Source: Saccoglossus kowalevskii
Taxonomy: Eukaryota > Hemichordata > Enteropneusta > Harrimaniidae
DNA length: 50,453 bases
Assembly (NCBI RefSeq): GCF_000003605.2
Contig: NW_003128862.1
Coordinates: 589,886 to 640,338 of the forward strand
Reading direction: 5' to 3'
Below are positions 28,701 through 42,600 of the stretch, in pieces. Under the pieces are notes generated by a model. The model made no database searches. It was given only the letters and a program-made list of their open reading frames with translations, and was not told the origin of the DNA. Made by a program: the position numbers and the translations under genes. The stretch's first letter is position 1. Every line of letters begins with the position of its first letter.

Positions 28701-31700
28701 ACATGTTTTATTATAAATATAATATCATTATTATGGTATTTAAAGGTGGCCGACTGTTTATTAAAAAAAATATCGGAGCTTCTTGTCATTTGCAATTTGT
28801 TCTGCACATCATCTAGAAAAACACACACACAACAATGGGTCAAACATTATTGGAAATGGCAATCGTTAGGGAGTATAACATTATTTTCTATCGCTAAAAT
28901 ATCTATTGTGAAACGTCAGGTAGTTAGTATGTGTAGTTATGTTTATTCCTAATTTATCAAGTATTGCTTTGAAATGGTTGCACATGGAAAGAATTGGCTC
29001 CAATGTACATAGTAGTGAACACTTCATGAGAAGGCGCGGCCTAAGCGATGATTCTTCTTTTGTGGTCCATATGAGCGACAGGAAATCCGTTACCACCCTC
29101 GATATTTTATTTATATATTGTCATCCATCAATTTCAAATACTTTTAGAGAGTTGCGATATTCTAATTAGCAAATGACCACGAAACCAGACAGATTTGATT
29201 GTTTTCACGATATTGCTTACGTTATTTTGCCTCAAAAATATGCTAGCATGCGCCTCAACGTTACACTATATAGCACTTGTTTTAGGTACCGATATGTTTA
29301 GACTTGAAGCCGTTCTATAATTATTCTCATAAGCAAACGGTTTTTTTTATTTAGCCCTACGTCTCACCATATCAGTTCAGAAAAAAATTCAGTCAAGTTT
29401 TCAAACAATTATTGACAATGAGTTATTTGTCGAATGCTTCAATCCGTCGAAAATTACACGTTACGCAACAAAAACACAACGTGGTGATTGTGCCTCGATT
29501 CTTACCATGCAGGCTATTAAACTTCTCATTATTATTCAAATCACAAATCCTAGTGTTTAGTGACGAACATAGTCAATCAAAGCGGTGTCAAACGTTATAT
29601 CATCATATCATAGAAGTCTACAGTTCTATTCCGATCATGTGGTGATAACTTTAGAAACACGTTCAATATTGTCATAAATATTTCAATCTCACAAATTCCA
29701 TGTTTACGGTTGCTTCTCGCAGCAGCTTTATTTTCTGCAAAGATGTTGCTAAGTACATTTATTAGCCAGCAGATGATACATTGATTACACTCTCTGTTAC
29801 GAAACGAGGGGACAATTTTCCTTTCGCAGTCGTACTAAATCACAACAAACGTCTTACAAATATTATATAACATGAGACGGTCTTTGGTGAGGTAATCGAC
29901 AGGACAAGCGCGTATACACATATATCTTCTATACCCACATAGTGAAACTAACCGGCAACTTAATTTGTCGGTAACAAATATCGGCTACAGTATCTGCATA
30001 TAGTTTGCTAACCACTACACAATGTGAAATGTGTATATTATTATATATTGCTTCTCATTTTATTGCAAAATAAAGAACTTATTTTTAATGCCCATTTTTC
30101 AGCACCAGCATAAGTGCTTCATCGAAGTCAATTTCTCAGTTAAAACGATTGTTGTGAAACGATTCCCAGAAAACTATAATTTGCTGCAAACATTAAATTT
30201 TAATCCGTTTTCTTGTAAACTACAGATTTATATTAACCCTTTCACTTTGATATTAGCGTCTTTGGTATTTGACCATTGTGATACTGATATTGCAGCCAAG
30301 TGTCTTTGGATACTGTAATGTAAAATGTATTTTTTGATACCAAAGCAAATAGATTAAGCATGGCGTGTAATTTTCCTAATAGAAAATACACTGTTGTATT
30401 CGACTGCGTTGACCATTAATCTACGTTTATAGGTTAAAAAATAATTATCAATATCATAATTGTAACCGTGATGAACAATGGCACATTCATTAAACGATTC
30501 GTGGTGATATTATGAATGTGAATGTGACGTATACTGCAGTGCCTGCAGGTGTATGAAATCACGGGATTTGCATGTTGATGACGTATGTGGCAATCTAATA
30601 ACAGAAGTACTATATTGTATTGCCTTATTATTTCCACATCAACCGAAAGCTGTCCGTGGAACCTTGTTGCGTAACTAGTAATCATTCGCTGTGATATGTT
30701 TTAACGAGGAGCAGATTACAAACTTCAACCTTTGTTGTTGTTTTTTTTTAAATTTCAAGTAGCCACGTACTGGATTCAGTCAGCGGTGTCGTCGTAACTG
30801 TTATAGACAATGCTTGATGATGATAATGTATATTTTACGTCATTTGATGTCAATGTGAACGATTGTTTCTATGACATTTTGTTCGTCATTCGTAAAACGC
30901 TAAGTTGAGTACAATGTGTAGTATATACTACTTAATGTTGGAGGGCGTGGCATCGGTGTTGACCGTTTGTTTATTGGTCAGAGTGCACGTGATATTCTAA
31001 GTACGTATTTAGTATAACAATATTTTCTATTAGAAACGCCATTCAATCCACCATTCATAGCTGACTCCTATTCCGAAAAGAACATGCACCAGCTTCTTTA
31101 ATAATGCGTTTTATCTCACTGTGTTAGCAGAAAAGTGGCGACGAATCTACAATATGGAAACATTTCAGGTGAGTGACCATGTACAACTTAGTCATTAAAA
31201 CCAAACGCAGCTTATTGTGATTACATTGTACAAAAGACGAAGGTTTTTGATCCACCATACGCGCGAGCAGTTTAGCTGAATCACACACATTGATTTGTAA
31301 TTATATTCAGTGAGTTCAAGTCAACTTGTGTTTGTTTGTTACTGCAGTCATTATTTTATCAGAAGGGTTTCAATCCCAGGATACCTTTCAAACCGACTTC
31401 ATACATCCCACATCATCACTGAATGTTATTTATTTCTGATCCGATACCAAGACATTTTTGGATATCTAGTATCAGAATTAAGTTAATTAAAACTACCGCG
31501 AGAGCGACTGCTGCAATACGGTCAGTGCCGATGGTTAAATGTATGATCCACATATTAAACAGTCAAACGCACAGTATAGTGAAATTAATGGTGAAAAAAA
31601 ACTGTGTGGTTTTAAACACTGCGGCGATTTACTTGTAATACACAGTGCATTGGATGCGCGTATCTTCACTACTTACACTACGGTTCCTGTTACTTCATTA

Positions 31701-33057
31701 GAGACATCATGTCCGTGGGCGATAGCATATTTCCTAGAAGATCATTAGTTAGAAATAATACTCCAACAGCGCGCGCCTTTCTTGTGGTATTACTGTCAGT
31801 AAGTTTAAGTAATTCTCCAAGTTTCCGACCATTATACCGTCGTGCATTTTTAGTTTTTCAATATTGAAAAACTACTTTGACAAGAACTGGCAGTGTATAA
31901 TGGAATAATTTACAGTCGGTCGAATATGTACGTACGTTTTTAAGTGTTTCTACTTACCACAGATAAGTATATGTCACGGCAACAGATTGTTGCTCTATGG
32001 GATATGAATGCCGATGAGCACACATGTTGTCACAGCGGTTGGGATCGAATGAGCCTGTGCCACACAATTTTTTCGTGTCTTTTAAAGATGATGATCGCCA
32101 GCTTTTTCTGATAATTAATGACAATAGTACTCATCATGATTTTATGATAAAAAATGTTATTACTGTCCCATTTTGTCATTTTCATTATAGTGAAGTACTC
32201 TGTGTGAGAAGTAGATCACTAAGTGCGGTGACCATACCTTTGTGTTATTTTGGTATAAAATACAATGTTCACGTTATTGTATATGGAGGAAATCTTAAGA
32301 TCTATCTCAGTGGTAGCCTACTACATTCGGAGGCTAAAACACGGTATTTACATAATGACACACTCGGCACTCTCGCATGTTTATGAATCTCAGTAATGTA
32401 ATCATGTACGGGTTGTATAGAATTCCATATTAAAGCATTATTTACCAAAAAATATTAAGCATCATCATTTCCGTATATGCTTGTACTACAGTAACCGAAA
32501 CAATCCCAGTGGGGTTCGATTTGCGAGAAAAAACAGTTGAATTTCAGTTTTATGAACTATTATTGTACATCTATCACCATAACGCAATAAGTAACAGCGT
32601 ACCGTAATTTTGCGGTATTTCACTGGATATTTTAGTCCTACCATAAAAGGAAACGCCAATTCCAAATATGGAGCGACCTCTAATAATAATAAAAAAAAAA
32701 CATGGCTGCCCCAGGGTTTGACTAGACCCTACATAAAATTCGCTAAATCTGTTCTAAACGTTTCGGATTTCGGCATTCCCATGATCTATTTCTGGGAGGA
32801 AAAGTTGTATAGGTTATTATGAGGATACTGAAAAGTATGTATTATCCTCGTAATAACCGCATAATGTAAGATAATTTAGAAAAAAATCTGATGATATGTT
32901 TTAATACACATCTAGCACTGATATTCATATCTAATTATAAATACTACCTTCGCAATGAGCACGTGGAATTGTAATTAGGCAAATGAGTTTGAACAACTGA
33001 ACGTATACATATGGAGAATAATTATGAGTAATTTGGAAGTTTACAAAGTTGCAGCTG

Positions 33058-33072
33058 TTCGTTCGTTCGTTC
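33058..33072. repeat. Short (TTCG)n tract
   Basis: Nearly four tandem copies of the tetranucleotide TTCG. Confidence 0.8.
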
Positions 33073-33639
33073 AAATAAACTCTTCTAACCGGATTTAGCA
33101 TTGTCGTCTGTTTGAAATAATGGAACGGCAACAATCACCTATCTATATTAGGAATGTTATCTAAAATAAAATATCTATTATGCAGGTATTTTATTGTAAA
33201 ATATGGTAGTCTGTTCACACTCCGACACGGTGCCATTAACAAGATATCGCAAGAGGTTCTGCGATACGTAAAATAATTGATATGTTACTGCACAAATACC
33301 CGAGATATGGAAAGTATAATATTATAACTGGTTCGCACCTTGCAACATATGTGTTAACCATATCAATAAGACATTAAGGAATAACTGACGTTCATTTAAA
33401 AAGCATATCTTGTGATCTGTGAGCTTGGAACACTACACCGAAACTCATTTGTCTCACGCACTGTGCTGTCCTACAATCGAAAGCCTCACGGCAAAATATA
33501 TTTTCAAGATATCCCGCAAACAAGTCAGGTAAACCTGACCATGTCTCAGCACTCACATAAAATTCCTAGTTGATCGTACATGAAATACATAGATGTAATT
33601 TTCTGTGTACGTTTAACTATTTTGTCATTTCCTGAGATG

Positions 33640-33656
33640 TTTTTTTTTTTTTTTTT
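33640..33656. repeat. Poly-T tract
   Basis: Seventeen consecutive T residues followed by AAAT. It could be the reversed poly-A tail of a retrotransposed sequence, but I see no recognisable source sequence next to it. Confidence 0.9.
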
Positions 33657-36600
33657 AAATTTTTGTCACCTGTTTTTCGCCTCCTGTTTCGGGACTAGTC
33701 GTTGCACATACGTTACGTTGTTTTCGACATGCTGATCAAAGACCGTTTCAACCGAACATCAATTCAGTAGAAAAAATAACAATTTGGCTTTGCAACATTA
33801 ATAAGGGGTGCGTTTGAATATAACAATATACTTGACACGGGCAATGCATTGTCATAATAGTAATTGCTGCTACTGTGTATGTTACATAACTTCTTTTATG
33901 ATGCCGAACAATAGCCCTTACTAGTAAAGGGGGATGTATCCCAATTACAAGCCTGTGATGAACTAGTAGTCAGATAGAAAAAAAAAAACTTCCGAGGATG
34001 CGTTAAAAAATAAGCATCACTGAGATGCAAACATTACTGGTAATATTCGGTAAAATATACATAGTTATATTTACACTGGTTTTTATATCTTCACGGCAAT
34101 GCTATATCTGGTTCAAGGTCAAATGTTAACAGCCAAGTTACGACGATTGTAAACACTAATTATTACTATAGATACTATCTGGTCAATTTGTTACAAAAAT
34201 AGCAAATGCATTTATGTTATCGTGTTATCATACTTCATTTACAACAGTTTGCGAATGCTTCGATAACAGTGCTTAGGAATTCCCATGCATTCCCCAAACA
34301 CATCGCCATCTGGTGATCGCTACACTATTTGTCTTCATCTACACGTTGTCAAGAGCGCCTTTATCCCATCCTCATATAGTACATATAGATTGAAAATCGC
34401 ATCATTAAAAAATAATACAAAATAATACAAAACAATATTGTCGTGTTACGTCATAATCCATATAAGTCAAGGATTCGTCTGTGGAACCTAGCAACAATCT
34501 ATTATTATCACTCCTTAAGAGGCTTTTTCGAAGGTTGGGTGAACATTGAATGATATAGTATGCTATAACATGGCTTGATAAGTTGACAATTACAAGCCCG
34601 CTAGGCAGCCAATCAAAACTAATGGGGAATGTATGTGCTTCTAATTACTCAGTGTGTATTTGTCTGTTTATCAAGAACACGAACCTGCTGAATGTCACTA
34701 TAAAGAAATTAGCAAAGATATTGTCAAGTTGGGATTACGTGTTTTTGCTGATTATAAACAGACGTTTCTGAAGACACTAATACTAGAAATCTGTAATTAC
34801 TTCAATAATGAAAGTTTTCGAATTAAAAAAAACGATTGTCGTTGCTACGGTAACAGTAGCCAACGTGTTTAACTCGAGTAACGCCGCATAAGTGACTAAT
34901 ACTATGACTCTACTCTCATAAGCACGTATACAAAAGATGACATATAAAATGATTGACAGTTATTTAGGTTTTAACGTGCTAGCAAGATTTCATTACATCA
35001 GTGTGCGTTGAATCCTCCACTTTCCATTGTATCGATTACTATACTCCATCAAGTGTATGACGTACTAATGAAGGCAACGGTATTACTTCATGCGGAAGAG
35101 TCGTCTGATAATAATGATACAAGACAAAAATGGAGTTACAGAAACCCAGACTCAATGTCTATATCGCACTGTGGAATCAAGGCGAAGAATTGCTAAACAT
35201 TCCTATGATAGAATGAACACGATGAAATGCTCTCTCTTATCTCTTATTTGATAAGGCATTGCAAAAAAATGTCTATAAGCTTCCATAATCACTGATTTGT
35301 AATGGTTTCATGAAACACACGCCCTCATCTTACCTTTATTCGGGAAGTTCTAATTATTTGCCATATATGACGGACTGATTCACCAAACAATATAACAACG
35401 AAATTTTCTCTAGCACGTTTTTTTTTAAAATTAATTACCACTGTGAGATATATGTATCGCAAATATCATTTCATAAGACGAATTGTTTTTGCCACAATCA
35501 AACAGTTAGCTGTTAGTTGAGCCCAATTTTAGAAAAGACATAGTGGACCCACAAAGTTGAAGTACAAAGTGTAATAAATCCCTAGTTGTATACATGCAAT
35601 TTATTATTCCTGTGTTTGTACTTAAATGACCGTAAAATGTACCATCCAATTTCGACGTTTAGCTCTATTCTTAAACTTGTTTAATTGTGTGTTTGTCAGA
35701 GCGACATTTCGAATAGACACCAACATAGATGATTTTCCTGTACACGCGGGATTAATCAGAAGTGTAAATAACGCATGGTTGTTTTTCAAATATGAACGTA
35801 AACTATACTGGCAATTCAGTTTTATGTATATTGTTATTCACATGGCGACATCATGTATTCATTCTATGCCTTCTCGGAATCATATCTAAAATATCAATAC
35901 ATAAGATGTCAACATAATCAAAACTAATGGTTCTGTGTAAAGTGGTGAATAAACTACGATTAATTATCGTACTTAAATTGTATTTATATCGCTAATATAA
36001 AACGCGCAGACAATCCTACTGTTCCTTACCTCTGTGAAATTCCAGAATGAATCTAGTAATTGCAGCGTAATTTGTTGATCATAATAAATAGGCTATGGTA
36101 AACGCGAATCAAAAATATTTAGTAGTGATGGTCAGGATGTAATGTTGTATCTGAATGCTCTCAAAATGCACAGGGCTATGATAAGGATGATGAACTCATC
36201 TGCCAGATAGGGTTACTGCTAACCCAACGGTAACAGTTTATGTCGGTTTGTTAAAGACGTAAACACCACAAGCACTGTGCGACCCGATATCTGCCACTGT
36301 ATTAAATCAAATTGTTGTTGACGTACATTCTGTTCTCCGAGCGTCTCGTTGTCTGATATATGATCTTGTAGCTTACCCTGGGGCAGGAAGCACTTGACGA
36401 ACATAACACAGTTCTTGGGAAACGGCACCCATAGATCAAACATCAAAGCTTCACTGGAGGTTGTAATTTTAATGAAACAAGAAATTGTCTTGGTAGGGTG
36501 TTTATTGGGTTATCATACTCAACTTTTATTGGTACACGTTTATTGTATTGTGTACACTATTGACTTCATTTCAAATGAAACCTTTCAAAAGAAGGCCTTG

Positions 36601-37129
36601 GGTTATCAGCTGATATATAATCATTAATAAATGTGGCATATCGTGATCCCCCAATCAAATCAATATATCACATACATTCATCGAATATATACTGTCATTG
36701 CTGTCACGACAATAATTTTGGCAAAACCCAATCAAACAATTAGACACTATTTGCAGTCAAATGTGACATGTGAAAAAGGTATATCACTATCATGAAAGTA
36801 TTATTAAATCTTAACAATTGTTCTCATTTTCACCGTCTATCGAATTAAAGGCTTACAGTATGTTGCCATTGTTGATATTAAACAACAAATTCATAAACAT
36901 TATGCAAATCAGAATGCACAAATGGATTTCATTTCAAGGTGACCGATAAACCACATAAGAATGGCGAAATATTGTTGATTTTTTGTGCGAGCAATAAATG
37001 TGAGCAATACATTTCCATAACTATATTATAAATGAAATGCGAATATCATGACATTACAATGTTGCATGCTGCTAATGGCTCTGAAGAATTAACCGAAGTC
37101 ATAGTTATTCTACCGACAGATAACTGAAT

Positions 37130-37132
<3 letters not shown>

Positions 37133-37163
<31 letters not shown>
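37133..37163. repeat. (AT)n microsatellite
   Basis: About 15 uninterrupted AT dinucleotides in an AT-rich stretch. Confidence 0.97.
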
Positions 37164-37164
<1 letters not shown>

Positions 37165-38820
37165 GTTTTGCTGATTAGATATTGCGTTATCAAATTGAGG
37201 TTTGAATTTAGCTGTTATTCTCATCAGAAATCCTCACACATGTCACACAATTTATAGCGTCGAACTGAACAGTGACACTTTATTCATAGACATTTTAACA
37301 GAGTTGAGTGATTTTTGAGGGAACAAAATAAAAAAAATAATGGACAGTCATGTGTTAGAGATGATATATCTCTCCCCTAGAATGAACACATTGATTTCGC
37401 CTCTGTACGTTACCAAAATACAAATATAATAAATAAATTGAAGAATATGCTAAATATTTTAGGTTAAGCACATCGAAATGCGTTCGTATATACTTCTCTT
37501 GTATAAAAAGGGATACTAAAACTAATATTCATAATACCAATGATAATAATATAATAATTTAAGCAATCATTTGTTTTAAATATTATTAGTCATGTCGCCG
37601 GGGAACTAAAACAAGCTTACGTGCCATTTATTTCAAACCAATTGTTAGCTAATGATTACATTATTTAATGTCTACATTATTTATAGTGTTTTTCTTGCTC
37701 ATTAATGTATTTCTATACAGAATATTTGACAATCCATTTGTATAATATATTTGGCTAATATTCACCAATAAAATAAACAACGCTTCATTTTATGATAGTA
37801 ACATTTCTATAACTTTAGTTTTTTCTTGCTTAAAAAAAGGAAGTTTATTTGTTGGATATTCATATTATGGGCCTCACTTGGAAATGGATAACCTATGGTA
37901 GGAGTGCCCGACAGTGCTCTATTTATGAAATGAAACACGCCCTCATCACCATAACCTATTCATAGCACGGGCACACTGGTATAATATCATTACAATTAAT
38001 TGAATAGATATCATTGCAAAACGAAATAATATATTAAGTCATATACTTCTCTAATACATGTACTTAGTCTATGTATTACTTACATAGGCGATTGTAAGTA
38101 CAAATACGTACATACTAAACTATCAATATCATATAAAGCACACTCTGCAAAAAATAAATATATTACTTTAATTCTCGAGTTAATATCTTGCTTTTAGTTT
38201 CGATCAACGTATAAGTTGTATTCTTTTAAAAGCCTAATATTAAAACGTTTTTTATACATTTAACTCTGATTGCCGTTTGCTGCAACTAATATTACGAGAT
38301 AACTCGATACTTTAAATTCAAGTTGATAATTTACATGGCATTTACTAAAAACATAGAGACAAAAGAATATGTGCGTAGTTATAAAACAAATACATTCAAA
38401 ACCACAGGTCATATGTCAAGAATAATATAAATCTATAAACATAACTACGAGTATGTGTATCAACGTTTCCCTTATGTAACAATACTCGTAATCAATAAAG
38501 CCATTTAAATCCCACTGTAAGTGTGACATTTGATGAATAGATAGCGAATTGTCTGTTGAAACTAAAGGGAATGTAAACAGACGCTCCCGCCTTGTCTAGC
38601 TATAGTTGTGAAACAAACCGTGAAATTAGATGTTTTGTCACGTGAATAACGAATTAAATATGAACTCTGATGTAAATATTTTAAAACACAAGACTGCCCC
38701 GAATACCTTCTCATTCCTGTTTGTTATTCAACATGTTCGAAGTATTTCCGCGTGGGATAGCATGGGGCATATTCGTGGAAGTGATGACGTGAAAACAACA
38801 ACATTTAACGATGCTACTGA
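37164..38820. other. Very AT-rich non-coding stretch
   Basis: This is one of the most A+T-rich parts of the window. Apart from a frame at 38630-38836, which runs into the hairpin at 38821, it has hardly any open frame over 60 codons. Nothing recognisable was seen. Confidence 0.75.
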
Positions 38821-38907
38821 ACACCCAATACAATGACCGTTTCCAGACCGGGGATAGAGGGACTGTCCCTCTATCCCCGGTCTGGAAATGGTCAATGTAT
38901 TGGGTGT
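38821..38907. repeat. Near-perfect hairpin, 42-bp arms with a 3-base loop
   Basis: The left arm (38821-38862) opens ACACCCAATACAATGACC and ends GGGGATAGAGGGA. The right arm (38866-38907) is its reverse complement with two mismatches, separated by CTG. The same core (CGTTTCCAGACCGGGGATAG, then AGGGACTGT) recurs once more at 39635-39663. Such snap-back structures are typical of foldback or MITE termini and replicate or clone poorly. Confidence 0.95.
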
Positions 38908-39664
38908 GAATTGGCCTCCTTCCCTGGCCTTTGCGTTGCGGGTATGGGAAAAACATTGTCACGTGATCAGTACACAACCGGTCACTATTTTTGACATCGT
39001 CAGTGTTATGTATTTTTTTTCAACTTAGTTGTTTATTCCAGAATTCGAGCTTTTTCACATAATTTGTTAATCCGGATATCTGTATAACGTCATATTTTAG
39101 CCAGCGAGTAGTTCTTTAATTCATCTATTTTAACAGCAGCGACACATTTTCGCAATAAATGTTTATACCAATATTTTTCTTCGATTTTGACATTTTTGAT
39201 CGAAACATATCATTAACAATTGGTGGGCTGATTTGTTATTTGTGGGCTGATTCGTTATTAATGTTAAATTTGGCGATTTTTATGGATGTTTTGTTCGATC
39301 GTAAATGCAAATGGCAAAGTTTTGAAATGACAATGTGCGTTATTCAGTGCTGAAAAAATCATTTATGTACGAAAATTAAAGCTTTGTTTTATACGTTTGC
39401 ATCGAACACAGTCATTAGTAGTATAGTTGACTTGAATTGTTCTGAATCCCTGACAATCACGGGTTAAACCACGTTAACATGAACGTTGCCATATTGACAA
39501 GATTTGTTTAGCCATGTCACCATGTTGGTACGCGCCGTTTTTTTCCTCATTAAAACTAGAAGATGAACATATCGTCCCGGTTGTTAACGGTTTATTTACC
39601 CGCAACGCGGTTCGTGACAAAAAAAAACGACAGTCGTTTCCAGACCGGGGATAGAGGGACTGTG
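38821..39664. mobile_element. Possible foldback/TIR transposon bounded by the 38.8-kb hairpin and an inverted end at 39.66 kb
   Basis: The right arm of the hairpin (from 38866, TCCCTCTATCCCCGGTCTGG) and the segment ending at 39659 are inverted copies of each other over about 23 bp. A second inverted pair lies inside: GCGTTGCGGGTA at 38933-38944 and its complement at 39597-39608. The matching order of outer and inner inverted repeats suggests one element of about 0.8 kb. TACTGA sits just left of the hairpin (38815-38820) and at 39665-39670, a possible 6-bp target duplication that could be chance. The interior has a 19-bp direct repeat (39223, 39242) and no recognisable transposase, so any such element would be non-autonomous. 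Confidence 0.5.
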
Positions 39665-42600
39665 TACTGAAGTACACGCAAAGCTATAGTTGGATAATTT
39701 GGAATTACCGGAGATACACTTCGACGTCTCAAGTATGTGATAGGTATGATTTGTTGACACCAGTATCAACCGTATTGCACTTTAGAATCGTGAAACGTGC
39801 TTTTGCGCGTGTTCTATTGAGCTCCTTATAACAAAACTGCATGCTATGTGTGTTCATCGGATAATGAGACATGACTCTAAGAAGATGATTCTCACACAGA
39901 ATGTGCGGTTGCTCTGTTCTAGTATTAGTATATTTCTAATGGGACCTTCACGGGAGAAATATCACTGTATCATTACTGTCGGGCTTGATTGGAGAGCTTT
40001 TCGCGGAAATATCAGCTCACTTAGTATCACGTCACCAATTATTCAGGTTTCAGCAACCTCGATAACGCGGTGAAAGTAGATGGAAACAAACCTCATCTAC
40101 TATGTTGAATGACACCGCAAGCACGATCAGACTGCGGGTTGCTATGGTGATGCAATATCTGGACCATACCCTGGGGAAGCTCACAGAAACTCCCATGCGA
40201 AATCAAATCGTGTTGCCGTGACTTCCTATCACTCCGGACGTGCTGACTGTTTTTATCGAACTTTGCAATCGATTGTATGCACCGTATATCAGTACAAATT
40301 GAAAAAAAAAGCCCCCTAAACACTGGAAGCTGAGATGCACAGCTTGTGAATGTTCCCACGATTGCTCAATCGCCGTTGTTCGCATACATCAGGGTTGATT
40401 AAAGATAGACATGTACGTCACGCGACGAATGTTTTTAAGTAGCGCTTGGGGAGACCTACTGTCTATGTTGCGTTAAACAAGATCAGGGTATGCGTGTTCT
40501 CCCATGGGACATGTAACAGGTAAGATTAGAATATTTAATGAGCCAGCCTGCAGGCATCTCATTACTTCTTGCTTGGCGAGTCATGTAGAAGCTTCACTTG
40601 AGCCGGAATGGGAAGGAGTCTTCGATTTACGAGGTCTAAAGTAGAGTTTCGCAACCATATTATGCTCTGTTATACTGAAGACGTGTTTGGGGGTCAATGG
40701 TCTTCAATATTGTTAGTGAGTGTATTAACACGTAAGTTATATTTGGTTTGTCACATTTTGTCACAAAATGAAGACTCCAAAAGTATTTAATAACATCTCT
40801 ATAGATCATTTCTTGAATAGACAACGCCTTCTGATTTGGAAGTCTAAATATATGCACTGCCACATTCAAAAACACTAAATATTACATCGTATACGCCTCA
40901 ATGAAGGGCGACTATCACACCTTGACGACATTATGGAAATATTTTATGGCAGGTGTCACATGTGGATGTGCTTATTTGTTTCGAAACACTTGACATGACT
41001 TAATTTATACCATGAGGTTCATCTATTCTTTCTCTTACTCATTCGACATCCTGTGGTGCATACTGGTTTTTGTACTAATGCGTTGTTTGTCAGTCGTTTG
41101 TGATGTGTGACTTTCTCTGTAGGACTGTACCATGGCGTGTGGCTGATCACCTCACTTCACTTCATGTATACCATGGCGTTCATATATCTTACTTTTATAG
41201 ATTTGCCTATATTGTGAAATATACTTATTAATTGTTTTGTTCTTGTGGATTGTTCAACAATCAACTTTCAGTATGTTGTTTTCATTTACAACTGCTGCTT
41301 TGAACAGACTTTAATGAGAGAGCACGGATAATGTTATGTCGTTATTTCAGTATTGAACCCTAAGATCACTTAATTCAACAAATGTGTAATGTATTGAAAA
41401 CAGGTGGGGTTGTGTTGTTATGTGATCCTCTATGCAAAACAACTTGCAGACATGATTGACGCTGTTAAATGCTGTTATTCAATAGTTGTACTTGGGCAAT
41501 GGGTTTGTAATGCAAAAATTGTTGCAAGCCTAGTCAATTTCTAAAAAGCCTAAACACATGTTCTAAATCAACTTGCCACTTTCTATAACCGCCAAGCTAG
41601 TCTGTATTTTCAAGTGGTCAATATGTTATATTTGTATTGAGAGCATCAAATATGTGTGTACTGTTTTAATCTAATCGTATGATTCGACATTTATGTCATC
41701 CCCTTAAAATGAAGCATCTAAAAATACTAATTTGGTTAGTAATAGAACATGACAAGTTGAATTTGTTCAAACTGTGTATATACTTTCATTGATGTTTATT
41801 GCCGACATGCTCTAACCAATACATCAAATCTTCAATATACTATTTTATGTCTACTGTGGGAACCAAGCAAAGGTCATAGTGTCGCAGTGGCCTCAAAACA
41901 TCTCGTGAGATTTCACAAACGCTCAAAATAATGTGCTATCCATGACAAAGTAAAACATGGGAGATATGCATTTCAACATTCAGTTATAAAAAAATTCAAG
42001 CTTAAAATAAAGTCTTTGGCGCGAAGTTGTAAATTGGTGCATTATAACAGCACAATAAAATGTTTTATACACAGCGAATTACTAATACGACAATCAGTCA
42101 AACTACGACAGGTGAGTTATTTTCAAATTGTTGGTTTCAATTTTAAGATTGTGATTATAATATTCAATTCAACCTACAATTGATTTAGTGATAACAAAAT
42201 TAGGTTTAGGTATCCAATACATTAGTTTTCACATATCTCATGTAAATTCTTCATCTGTAACACTCTTATACTATTTGAGTGAACATTCAGAGATATGCAC
42301 ACGTATGTATCGAGTTACATATCTTGTAAATCAAATATGTGCACTGTACCACGAATCTGCCAGCGCTTGGTAAATGGTTCATTGCAGATCACTTTCTAAA
42401 TCGCTTCTGCGCCACTAGCCCTACCAAATCAAGAGACGCGAAAATAAATCTGACACGTAATGCATCATTGTCACTATTTGAAATGTTTTAGTTGAGGTAC
42501 GCGGCGAACGCCATTATGCTTCTAAAAACGCAACGCTTGGTAAAGTAAATTGCCCTCATAACAAGTTTGGTTTTAAAAGATAGTAAATATTAGACATAAG

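Larger units (their letters stand above)
24420..37132. other. Non-coding DNA, no gene confirmed
   Basis: Apart from simple repeats I see no supported gene. Two stretches look slightly more protein-like than the rest (28335-28547 minus, 34653-34869 plus) and are discussed as findings, not annotated. The 120-codon frame at 32024-32386 (+) matches no family I know and is near the length expected by chance for so much AT-rich sequence. Confidence 0.65.

Noticed and set aside
32024-32386. 120-codon + strand open frame beginning with ATG
   Set aside because: No recognisable domain, an in-frame stop only 9 bases before the ATG, and a length near the chance expectation (roughly one such frame in this window by my estimate).
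33640-33656. Reversed poly-A tail of a processed pseudogene
   Set aside because: No coding remnant or AATAAA-type signal is recognisable beside the T run.
36219-36446. 75-codon minus-strand frame with fairly normal amino-acid mix
   Set aside because: No homologue recognised and no clear splice sites at its borders.
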